This document shows positions 17,107-26,400 of a stretch of 64,000 bases of DNA, in pieces. A program made the translations under genes and the position numbers. This DNA is from an uncultured Bacteroidia bacterium. GTDB lineage: Bacteria > Bacteroidota > Bacteroidia > Bacteroidales > F082. The notes beneath the pieces are model-generated. The model made no database searches. It saw only the letters and a program-made list of their open reading frames with translations, and had not been told where the DNA came from. The DNA is taken from NCBI GenBank assembly GCA_902786745.1, contig CADADR010000006.1, forward strand, positions 1 to 64,000, written 5' to 3'. Each line of letters begins with the position of its first letter. The stretch's first letter is position 1.

Positions 17107-20100
17107 TTATTTCTGTATGACGACTTTCTTCGCCACGGTGCCTTCTTTGCTGGTCGCCACGAAGAAGTAGATGCCGTCTTCACGCTGTTTCATATTATAG
17201 GTGTAGGAACTCGGTCCCTGGCTGTTGTAGGTCTGGAACTGGTCGATGAGAATGCCTCGCATGTCATACACCTTCACGTCGACTTTGCCCGTGAGATGCT
17301 CGAAGTTGAGCGTCATCTGTCCGTTGTTGGGGTTCGGTATGACGTCGAAGGACCCTGAGCCTGTCGAAGGGCCGTCATCCCCAATGCCATAGAAGGAGCT
17401 GAGGAGCCAATAGCGCTGCTCGATGCCTTCCTCGGGAGCGCAACGGTTGAAGGCATGGGCCTTCAGCCAGATGGTGTCATCGACTTGGTTGAGCACATAG
17501 ACACGGCAGCATTGGTTCCTGTTGCCAAAAGGCTCCAGCACCCATTGCGGTGCCTCGTCGCAGCTCCAGGTGACGCTGTCCCAATGACAGTTCGGGTTCT
17601 GGTCCCACAGGTTGAATTCGTATGCGTTGATTTGGAACTCAGTGGCGGTAATGACCCAGTGTGGCGCCGTGTTGGTGGCGTCCATGGGATAGATCTCGGT
17701 GGGGTTGGGCGTGTATTCGAACTGCACGTTCATGGTCACGAGGCTGTCGCAGTCATGGATGTTCTTGTAGGTGCGATGATAGGTGCCCGACATGTTGTAA
17801 TCCAAGTCATCATGGTCGGTGTAGATGATCTCGTGTCCCTCGGGATCCCAGTAGTAGTTATCGCAGTTTTCATCGTCACCGACGGTGAAGCTGTATTCAT
17901 CGTGGTTGTTGATGGTGAGGTAGAGCGTGGCCTCGCTGTTGCAACCATAGCTGTTGACGTAGTGGTGGGTGTAGACGGTGCTTTCCGTGAAGGTGAGGTC
18001 CACGTTGTAGGCGTCGTTTTTCCAGCGGTAGCTGTCGCAGTCGGTCACAACCACTTCGTTGGTGTAGCTGGGTCTGAGCTCAAGGTTCAGGACGAGGGTG
18101 CTGTCGCAAGAGTTGGGGTACGACAGGGTGTCGTGGTAGATGCCCGACGAGGTGTAGGTCATGCCGTTGGAGGGCCAGGTGTATTCCGTGGCACAGATCG
18201 ACACGTTGTAGGTCTTTGAGTTGTAGTCGGATTGGCCGACGTGGAGCTGTACTACGCTGTCGCAGCCCAGGACGGTCTCGAAGAGATAGGTGTAGGGATA
18301 AGGGCTGGGCTGTAGGTAGTCGCCGTTGTAGTAATATCCCTGACCGCCTTCACAGGTCGACTCCCAGAGCTCTATTTCATAGCTCGGGTCTTGGATGAGG
18401 TTGAGCCTGATGATACTGTCGCAGCCGTGCACCGATTGCAAGGTGTGGTAATAGATGCCCGATGATGAGAGTGCTTCATCAAAGAACATATAATGCTCGC
18501 CTTGGCAGAAGTGGTCGGTGATGGGAGTCTCGTAGGTATCGTAGTTGTAAAGGTGCAGACGGATGAGCTTGTCGCAGCCATATTGGGTCTGGGTGTGATG
18601 CTCGTAGACGCCGGGCGTCTGGATGTCCTCGCCGTAGAAGTTATATGTGTCGTTTTCGCAAATGTAGTGGTCAATGTCTTCCACTTCGTTGGGATGCACC
18701 ACAACGGTCACGCTGACGTTCTGCGTGGTGATGCCGTCGCTGACAGCGCAGTTGTAGGTGGTGGTGCCTACAGGAGGCGTGGCCACGGGGTGTTGCGAAG
18801 TGGGGTTGCTGAGGGTGTTGGCCGGAGTCCAGTTGTAGGTGTAGTTGCCTGTGCCGCCCGAGGGTAGGGCATGCAGGGTGGTCGACTCGCCTTCGCAAAG
18901 TTCGTTCTGGTCGGCCGAGGCCATAGCGGTCATGTTGGAGCCTTCCATGCTGACGGTGACTTGTGCCGTGCTGCTGCATCCGCCTTGAGGGTTGGTGACG
19001 GTGACGGTGAAGGTAGTGGTCTGCTGTAAGGCCACGGTCTGTGTGGTCTGTGCATTGGGGTTGACCACCTTGTTGGCGGGCTCCCAGTGGAAGTTGAACG
19101 AACCGGTGCTGCCTGCGCTGGCCGTGAGGGTAGCGGTGCCACCGTAGATGACGGTGTTGGGCTGTGCCGTGGCCGAGGCTACGGGAGCGGCATAAACGGG
19201 TACGGAATAGGTCTTCGAGCTGGTGCAGTGCCCGTTGCCGCAAGATGTGGTCAGGGTCACCTGATAGTTGCCCGCATTGGCATAGGTGTGCGACACGTTC
19301 TGTCCCGTTCCGCTTTGTCCGTCACCGAAGTTCCATTGGTAGCTTTGGATCTGCTGTCCGCTGGGGTTGGTGGTGGAGGTACTGGTGAACTGAGTGGGCG
19401 TGCCTCTACAAACCGAGGTGTAGGTGAAATTGGCCGTAGGCTGGGGGTAGATGGTGACTTCTGTGGTGGCAGTTACGGATTGAGTGCCAACGGTGGTTGT
19501 ACATGTGTAGGTTCCAGCCATGTTCATGGTGCAATTCGGACGGGTTGGGTTTTGTTGGTTAGAGGTAAATCCGCCAGGCCCAGTCCATTGGTATGTGGCT
19601 CCATCTTGTGCGTTGACGTGCAATTGTATGGTTTGCCCAACACAGTATGGACCGTCATTAGTAGCTATACCAGGCAAGATACCGCAGTCAGTTTCACCGG
19701 GGCCACTGTTGGGAACTTTTTGGAAAGTGATATCAGTTGCAGTCCCTGTATTCCATTTGGTAATTACCATGATGTAGTATTGCCCAACTTGAGAAGTACT
19801 GGGGATGTTGCAGTATTCTGTTGCTGCACCAGATGAGCCACAGTCAATGATATTAGTTAATTGATTAGGACAGGGTGTCACGGGATCATTAAAAGGTCCC
19901 CAGCAGCAATAATCGATATCAACATTAGCGCTGTTTGTCATTTTGATTTGGAAGTTGCCAGCAACGCCAATTTTCATGTGAAACCAATAAGGCCTACGAG
20001 CAATATATGGTGAAAGACACCCATAAGAGGGGCCAGGCTCACATGATCCCGAAGGGTTTGTGTCTACATGGAAAGTCACCACATCGGTGGTGCAGAAAGG

Positions 20101-20544
20101 ATCGGAGGTGGCACAAGTCTGGTTTCCGTCCCTATTGTTTGGATTTTCAATAAGAATCTGCCTAAAAAGCAAAATGAACAGATCTCGGGGTAAATTCTCC
20201 TTCCACACCGAGAAGATGGCTCCTTGCCTATCCTTGTCGGCTATGGAGTAGGAATGGAAATCATCGTCGGCCATGGATTTCAAGTCATTATAGTAGGCTT
20301 GAAACTGCTGACCTACCAAATCGTTGGCCGATGATAACAATACCGCACTCTCTTCCTCATCAATAATGTATGAGATGTTCTCGTCATTGGCAATATAGTA
20401 AAGCAAGCAATAACGATAGTCTGGATTACTAATTGAGGATAATTCGATTTTAATGGTATTGCCTCGTGCTGTCTGTCCAAAAAAACTCATAGGCATTGTC
20501 AGCAGCAAAAGAGCGAGAACCAAAGCTTTAGCGAATCTATTCAT
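17107..20544 (-). CDS. PKD/Ig-domain surface protein, T9SS cargo (1145 aa)
   Basis: Signal peptide 1-23. Residues 25-280 are a Cys-rich N-terminal part. Within it, about 150-280 resembles a beta-sandwich seen in other Bacteroidetes surface proteins (DPFCTTDVVTF, CLSPYIARRPYWFHMKI, VDIDYCCWGPF, GQYYIMVITKW). Ig-like domain about 295-365, PKD about 370-450 (WNFGDGQSG), two more PKD/Ig-like units to about 620, then six or seven GCDS repeats. The shared TAPHWVITATEFQIN...YWLLSSFYGI module, a GPSTGSG linker and a T9SS domain (VIPNPNNGQM) close the protein. The N-terminal part (19640-20544) is visibly more AT-rich than the rest, which suggests a different origin. Role: probable adhesin or glycan-binding protein; no catalytic motif seen. 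It heads an apparent run of four same-strand T9SS genes down to 8459. Confidence 0.82.
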   Translation of the reverse strand: MNRFAKALVLALLLLTMPMSFFGQTARGNTIKIELSSISNPDYRYCLLYYIANDENISYIIDEEESAVLLSSANDLVGQQFQAYYNDLKSMADDDFHSYSIADKDRQGAIFSVWKENLPRDLFILLFRQILIENPNNRDGNQTCATSDPFCTTDVVTFHVDTNPSGSCEPGPSYGCLSPYIARRPYWFHMKIGVAGNFQIKMTNSANVDIDYCCWGPFNDPVTPCPNQLTNIIDCGSSGAATEYCNIPSTSQVGQYYIMVITKWNTGTATDITFQKVPNSGPGETDCGILPGIATNDGPYCVGQTIQLHVNAQDGATYQWTGPGGFTSNQQNPTRPNCTMNMAGTYTCTTTVGTQSVTATTEVTIYPQPTANFTYTSVCRGTPTQFTSTSTTNPSGQQIQSYQWNFGDGQSGTGQNVSHTYANAGNYQVTLTTSCGNGHCTSSKTYSVPVYAAPVASATAQPNTVIYGGTATLTASAGSTGSFNFHWEPANKVVNPNAQTTQTVALQQTTTFTVTVTNPQGGCSSTAQVTVSMEGSNMTAMASADQNELCEGESTTLHALPSGGTGNYTYNWTPANTLSNPTSQHPVATPPVGTTTYNCAVSDGITTQNVSVTVVVHPNEVEDIDHYICENDTYNFYGEDIQTPGVYEHHTQTQYGCDKLIRLHLYNYDTYETPITDHFCQGEHYMFFDEALSSSGIYYHTLQSVHGCDSIIRLNLIQDPSYEIELWESTCEGGQGYYYNGDYLQPSPYPYTYLFETVLGCDSVVQLHVGQSDYNSKTYNVSICATEYTWPSNGMTYTSSGIYHDTLSYPNSCDSTLVLNLELRPSYTNEVVVTDCDSYRWKNDAYNVDLTFTESTVYTHHYVNSYGCNSEATLYLTINNHDEYSFTVGDDENCDNYYWDPEGHEIIYTDHDDLDYNMSGTYHRTYKNIHDCDSLVTMNVQFEYTPNPTEIYPMDATNTAPHWVITATEFQINAYEFNLWDQNPNCHWDSVTWSCDEAPQWVLEPFGNRNQCCRVYVLNQVDDTIWLKAHAFNRCAPEEGIEQRYWLLSSFYGIGDDGPSTGSGSFDVIPNPNNGQMTLNFEHLTGKVDVKVYDMRGILIDQFQTYNSQGPSSYTYNMKQREDGIYFFVATSKEGTVAKKVVIQK
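17350..17372. repeat. REP-like sequence inside coding region
   Basis: CCCTGAGCCTGTCGAAGGG (17353-17371) encodes the GPSTGSG linker in frame; a full palindromic-type 19-mer shared with the two neighbouring genes. Confidence 0.6.
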
Positions 20545-20613
20545 GGTCTTTTGTTTAATTGGTAATACTCTAATTTATTGAATATCAATATAATAATTCA
20601 AAACATAGCGAAC

Positions 20614-20653
20614 AAGGCATGCAAAAATGCCTTATTTGCAACCGACAAATATA
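20614..20653 (-). promoter_or_regulatory. -7 box and leader hairpin of the 17107-20544 gene
   Basis: Minus-strand TATATTTG (20646-20653) fits TAnnTTTG. The leader of about 100 bases then contains a 7-bp hairpin (AAGGCAT-loop-ATGCCTT, 20614-20633). No good -33 box is seen. Confidence 0.45.
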
Positions 20654-20696
20654 GCAAAAAATCCCAAAATACCCAGAAAATCGGGTGAAATTAATG

Positions 20697-20724
20697 AAAA
20701 AAAGCGGCCGAAACCGCTTTTTTT
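20697..20724 (-). terminator. terminator after the 20744-23467 gene
   Basis: AAAAAAAGCGG-CCGAAA-CCGCTTTTTTT, active on either strand, just after the minus-strand stop codon. Confidence 0.85.
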
Positions 20725-20743
20725 CTACTTATTAGACTTGTCG

Positions 20744-23467
20744 TTAGGGCTGTATCACCACTTTCTTGGTTCGCGTGCCGTCTTTGCTAGTGACGACGAA
20801 GAAGTAGATGCCTTGCGTGCGTCGCTTCATGGTGTAGGTGATAGGACCTGCATTCATATCGTTGTAGGTCTGGAAATGGTCGACCAAGGTGCCTCTCATG
20901 TCGTATACTTTGATGTCGACAGGACCGTTACAGGAGGTTAGATGGAGTTGCATCTCGCCATTGTTGGGGTTGGGCACCACGTTGAAGTCGATGGAACCCG
21001 TCGAAGGACCATATTCGTCGATGTCGTAGAACGAGCAGACGAACCAATAGCGGCTGTAGACGCCTTGCGGAGCGCAGTTATTGTAGACCGTGGCGCGGAG
21101 CCAGATGGTGTCGTCAATATGGTTGAGCACATACATCTTGCATCTTCTTCCCACGGGTTGAGTTGTGGTGTCAGGCTCGAGCACCCAGTTGACGGTGGGG
21201 TCTTCGAAAGCCCATCGTATGGAGTCCCAACGCGGCAGGCCGGTGTTATCCCAGAAGGTGAATTCGTACGAGTTGATTTGGAACTCGGTGGCGGTGACCA
21301 CCCAGTGGGGTGCGGTGTTGGCGCTATCGGTGGGGTAGATGTCGCTCGGTGTGGGTGTGTAGTCGATGTGTACGTTCATGGTCACCAAGCTGTCGCATCC
21401 ATGTATGTCGCGGTAGGTCCTGTGGTAGGTGCCCGATTGGGTGTACTCTAAGGCTTCGTGGTCGGTATAGACGATCTCGTGCCCCTGAGGATCCCAATAG
21501 TAGCTGTCGCAGTCGTCTTGGTCAGGCATGGTGTATTCAAAGATCGGATGCACGGTGACGCTGACGTAGACCTGTTGTTCGGTAAGGCCGTCGCTGACCA
21601 GGCAGGTATAATTGGTGGTGCCTACTGGCGGTGTGGCAACGGGATGCTGTGTATTAGGCGAACTCAAGGTGTTGGCAGGTGACCAACTGTAGGTGTAATT
21701 GCCTGTTCCGCCTGTGGGGATGGCATGCAGTGTGGTGGATTCGTTTTCGCAGATCTCGTTTTGGTCGGCGGAGGCTTCAGCCATCAGGTTGGAACCGGCC
21801 ATGTTGACCATGACTTGAAGGGTGGTGGTGCATCCACCTTGTGTATTGGTGATGGTAACGGTGAACTCCTGCGACTGCTGGATGGCTATAGTCTGCGTGG
21901 TCTGTGCGTTGGGGTTGACCACCATATTGGCAGGCTCCCAATGGTAGGTGAAGTTGCCTGGGGTGGAAACGTTGACGCTAAGTGTGGAGGTGCCGCCATA
22001 CATCACAGAACTTGGCGAGGCGATCACCAAGGCTTCGGGGAAGGCGAAGACCGAAACGGTCTGGGTGATTTCGTCTGAGCAGTGGCCACGACCCGTTTCC
22101 ACAGTATGGGTTACCTGATATTCGCCAGGCGCGGCATAGGTGTGAGTGACTTCTTGTCCTTCTGCCGTCTCTCCGTCGCCGAAATCCCAGAAGTAGCCCG
22201 TGATGGTCTGACCGGTGGGTTCGGTTTCGGCTGTGCTGTTCAACTGGGTGGGATTGCCTACGCATACTTCGGTGTGGGTGAAACTGGCAATGGGCAAGGC
22301 GTACACAATGACTTCGGTGTCGCCAGTAGTGGTTTGTCCGCCGACCGTGGTGACACAGGTATAAGTGCCGCCCATCTCGAAGGTGCAGTTGGGAATGATG
22401 GGGTTTTGCATGGTGGAAGTGAAACCGTTGGGGCCTGTCCAGCTGTAGGTGGCACCGCTTTGTGCAGTGACATTCAGGCTGATGGTTTCGCCGACGCAAT
22501 ATGGACCGTCGTTGGTGGCAATACCAGGCAGGATGCCGCAGTCGGTCTCCCCAGGGCCTGAGTTGGGAGCCTTGGTGAAGGAGATGGTTTGTTGTACTTG
22601 CGCATAATTAGTGATCACGAGGATATAGTACTCACCCACTTCAGGCAAATGAGGCGGATTGTTATTAGAAGTAACGCAATTACCATCAATGAGAGACGAA
22701 GATCCGTGGTTGTGTTCCGAAATAGGATAACCAAGGTAAGCGTCTTCAACACTAGCGGTAGAGTAGCTACAGTCAACTAATTTGTCACAAGTCAGGTCGT
22801 CGACACATGGATCATAAGGGTCGCTGAACGGACCCCAGATGCAGTAGTCAATATCATTGCCTTGGCCGTAATTGTCGTGTGCTTCCATGTGAATGATAAA
22901 CTGACCTGGAGTATGTATTCTCATATGATACCACGAAGGATAAGGCTGACTGGAGAGGCAACCGTATTCGGGACCAATCTCTCCAGTGGCACCGCCTTGG
23001 TAAGCAGCTTCAAACTCAATCACTTCTGAAGTGCAGAAAGGCATCGAGTTAATGCAATGGTCATTATCAGCTCTCATATTAGCCGTATTCACGTCCATCA
23101 TAATCGAGAGATAGTCAGAAGCTTCTACGGAGCTTTTCCACACACTCATCTGGTTAGTGACATCAATTTTGCTCAACAAGGAGAAGTCATTTTCAACATC
23201 CGCATAGAAGCTTTCGAACTCTTCCATGAAGTGGCAGTCATCGTCTTTCGGGGTAAGGGTGAATTGACCATATTTTTCTTCGGGAATCAGCACGAAACGG
23301 TTGTCATTGTTGATGCTATAAAGCAGGAAGGCCCTTAAGTAGACATTATTGATTGAGTGGAAGTCCAAGACAACACCTTCATCGGAATATTGCCGATAAG
23401 GGGTTTGCCCGAAGTGTCGTAACGGTATGAGAACCAATAATATTATGGCGAGGATCAGTTTTTTCAT
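20744..23467 (-). CDS. PKD/Ig-domain surface protein, T9SS cargo (907 aa)
   Basis: Paralogue of the 17107 gene with the same order but fewer repeats. Signal peptide 1-20. An N-terminal part (about 21-310) carries the same Cys-rich blocks (MPFCTSEVIEF, YGCLSSQPYPSWYHMRI, NDIDYCIWGPF, GEYYILVITNY). Then Ig-like (GPYCVGETISLNVTAQSGATYSWTGP), PKD (FWDFGDGETAEG), further PKD/Ig-like units, a single GCDSLV repeat, the TAPHWVVTATEFQIN...RYWFVCSFYDIDE module and a T9SS domain (VVPNPNNGEM). The linker here is GPSTGSID, without the full REP-like sequence. The N-terminal part (22600-23467) is more AT-rich than the rest. It is 18 bases downstream of the C25 gene on the same strand. Confidence 0.82.
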   Translation of the reverse strand: MKKLILAIILLVLIPLRHFGQTPYRQYSDEGVVLDFHSINNVYLRAFLLYSINNDNRFVLIPEEKYGQFTLTPKDDDCHFMEEFESFYADVENDFSLLSKIDVTNQMSVWKSSVEASDYLSIMMDVNTANMRADNDHCINSMPFCTSEVIEFEAAYQGGATGEIGPEYGCLSSQPYPSWYHMRIHTPGQFIIHMEAHDNYGQGNDIDYCIWGPFSDPYDPCVDDLTCDKLVDCSYSTASVEDAYLGYPISEHNHGSSSLIDGNCVTSNNNPPHLPEVGEYYILVITNYAQVQQTISFTKAPNSGPGETDCGILPGIATNDGPYCVGETISLNVTAQSGATYSWTGPNGFTSTMQNPIIPNCTFEMGGTYTCVTTVGGQTTTGDTEVIVYALPIASFTHTEVCVGNPTQLNSTAETEPTGQTITGYFWDFGDGETAEGQEVTHTYAAPGEYQVTHTVETGRGHCSDEITQTVSVFAFPEALVIASPSSVMYGGTSTLSVNVSTPGNFTYHWEPANMVVNPNAQTTQTIAIQQSQEFTVTITNTQGGCTTTLQVMVNMAGSNLMAEASADQNEICENESTTLHAIPTGGTGNYTYSWSPANTLSSPNTQHPVATPPVGTTNYTCLVSDGLTEQQVYVSVTVHPIFEYTMPDQDDCDSYYWDPQGHEIVYTDHEALEYTQSGTYHRTYRDIHGCDSLVTMNVHIDYTPTPSDIYPTDSANTAPHWVVTATEFQINSYEFTFWDNTGLPRWDSIRWAFEDPTVNWVLEPDTTTQPVGRRCKMYVLNHIDDTIWLRATVYNNCAPQGVYSRYWFVCSFYDIDEYGPSTGSIDFNVVPNPNNGEMQLHLTSCNGPVDIKVYDMRGTLVDHFQTYNDMNAGPITYTMKRRTQGIYFFVVTSKDGTRTKKVVIQP

Positions 23468-23485
23468 TGTCTTGGTGTTTCTGAA

Positions 23486-26400
23486 TTATTTGACTACATT
23501 AACGCGTCTCATAGCAACGCCGTTCTCGGTTTGGATGCGGATGAGGAAGGTACCCGTTCCGAATCTTGCCATTTCTATCTGTGCGCTGTCGCCTTCCGTC
23601 TCACGGTCGTAGACGGTCTGGCCGAGGGCGTTGATGACGGTGAGGCGTTGCAGGCTCTGGGCTTCGACGGTGACGACGCCATCGGTCGGGTTGGGATAGA
23701 GCTTGGCGGTGATACTGTATTCATCGATGTCGGTCGAGTTCTTCACTTTGACGGTCAACGACTTCTCTGACAGGCCACACTCGTTTTCGGCTTTCACATT
23801 GATGACGGCATCGCCGCGGAAGGTGTCGCTCCATGTGACGTTGGCATGGCTGTTGTTGGACTCGATGCTGCCTGCTTCTTGAGGCTCGATGCTCCAAGTG
23901 TAATCCGCTGACGTTAGTTCTTCCTCGTTCAAGGCGGTGTAGGTGCTGTTGGGTGTCAAACGCACATCAACTTCGCTGTCACCGTTGATGGATCCGATAG
24001 CCGGAGTGTAGTTGAGGGTCAGGTGCAAGGTGACGATACTGTCGCAACCCATAGTGTTGATGAAATATTCCACGTATTCACCACTTTGGGTGTAGGTGGT
24101 GTTGTTCCAATTATAGCTGTCGCAATCCTCAACGGTAAACTCTACAAACGAAGGCTCAGCGATGGTGAGGTGCATCACCACGGTTGAGTCGCAGCCGTGG
24201 AGAGAAGTGAAGGTGTGTTCATAGATACCGCTCTCGACCAGTGTTTCTCCAGCCCAAACATAGCTGCTGCAGGCGGTCACCTCTGATTCGGTGTTATAGC
24301 TGTCGACAAGGCTGAGGTGCATGACCACAGTAGAGTCGCAGCCATAAACACTTTGCAGCACTTGTATATAATCGCCAGCCTCGCTGTATTCAACGCCATT
24401 CCAAGAATAGGGGCCGCAGGTGGCCATGTCAAACTCGGTGTGTTGCAGCGGATGGATGGTGAGGAGGAAGTCTTGGCTTGCGTCGCCACAGCCGTAAGGC
24501 GAAATGGTGGTGAGGGTAAGGGTGACGCTGCCGTTGGCGATGTCTTGTTCGCCTGGCGTATAGATGGTCTCGATGCTGGCCAAATTGCTGAAGCTGCCAT
24601 CGCCGTCGGTTGACCATGTGGTGAATCCAGCTTCGTGGGTGATGGCGCTGAGGTTAATGCTCTCGCCTTCGCAGATCTCGCCTTCGGTCTCCATCTCGAT
24701 GCTGGCAGCCTCGTGGAAGTTGACGATCACATTGTCGCTTAGGGTTTCGCCCGCCTCATTGGTGGCGGTGAGGGTCAAGGTGACGGTCTTGTTTTCCAGG
24801 TCTTGCTGGCCAGGGGTATAGATGGGGTCGAGGATGTCGTTGTGGTCGAAGCTGCCGTCGCCGTTGGTGGTCCAAAGCAGGCTCTCGTAGCCGATGGACT
24901 CTGCTTGCAGATGGGCCTCTTCTTCTAGGCAGATGTTTTGGTTGGCACCTGCGTTACAGGAGAAATTGATGTGACGTACGGGGAAGAGGATGTCGTCGAG
25001 CCATACGTGGTCGGCACCATTGGTGCCAGAGGCGTTCTTCTCGTAAGTCCAAGTGAAGGTATGCTCGCCCTGAGTGACAGGGAAGACAAGCTCGCGCCAG
25101 TTGAGTTGGCCTGACCATTCCTGTTGCAGTTCACCGTCGATGTAGAACTTGAGGTTGTCGCCGTTCAGTTCGCAGTCGGTCTTTCTAAAGAAACGGATTT
25201 CGTCGGTCTCGTTTTCCACTTCGAAGGTCAAACTCAACGTGGAGGTCTCGTTATGTCCGATGGTACCTGACTGCAGGCAGTAGTTACCCTGGTTCGGGTT
25301 GGTGTTGACGATGGTCCAAGGATGAGTGGGGTCGTTCTCCCATTCCAGCTCTCCCATGCCGTTTTCGAAATGGGCGAGGTCGAGGCCAACACGATGTGAG
25401 AAGGAGTTCATAGCGGTATAAGGGCCTGAAACGACGTTGAGAGCGAACAAGGCCGCTTCGCCTTTAGGCATGTTGGCCGACACGCTGACAGTATAGGTTG
25501 CCTCGACGCTTTGACCGACGTTCACCACAGGAGTAGTGATGGTGGGATTGCTGATGGTGATGTATTGTTGGTTCGAGGTGGTAAGCGTAGCCACGACGTC
25601 GTTGGCAGTCATACCGCCGTTGTTTTCGTAAACGAAGGTGATTTCGGCGGTTTCGCCTGGGTCGAGACGGCCGTTGTTGTTGCCTTTCACCGTGCCGCCG
25701 TCGATGATGGTCATAATATCATCAATTTTGATTCTGGGAGCGAAGGCATTGAAGCTGAAGTCGTGTCTCCAGGTGTGATTGCCACTGACCATGGTGAGCT
25801 TAAACAGAAGCGGGGTCTCATGGGGCACGTTGTTCGAGATGGTGATGCCGAAGGCGCTTTCGAGGTTGGTGGTTTGGTTGGGGCTCAGTGCGGGGATGGT
25901 GGCCGTGTTCTCGTTGATGGTCACGTATTGCGGCGTTTCAGTGGTGAGGGTGGCTGTGGCTATCGTAGAGGCTTGGTCGCCAGTGTTCTTGATGGTGATG
26001 TCGAACGACGACTGCTCACCCGATTCCAGCTGGTGGTTGCCGTTGGCATCGTGCGGAGTCAGCTCGGTCACGCTGAGGTTGGGCTCGCTGATGACGTGGA
26101 TGGTGCCCACATAACGAAGCTTGTCCTGTTTGGTGGCCACGATAGTGATGTTGGAGTTCGAAGGCTGGGCAGCAAAAGTCATGACTTGGCTGCTGCCAGT
26201 GGCGGTAGCCACGGCAAGGATGTTGTTGTTGCGTGTCAGAGCGATGACGGCGCCTTGCGGGGCGGTCACGTTGATGCTGGTGGTGGCAGCGGTGATTTGT
26301 GCGGGATGGTTGACCGTCATGGCGGTAGGCACCTGCGTGTAGAGCGTCAGGAAGGCGTCGCAGTGGGCGGTGAACATTTTGTATGTGATGGCCTTATTCT

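Noticed and set aside
17091..17183. Upstream start for the third IgGFc-type gene
   Set aside because: It would put 31 basic and polar residues before a good signal peptide and overlap the end of the preceding gene.
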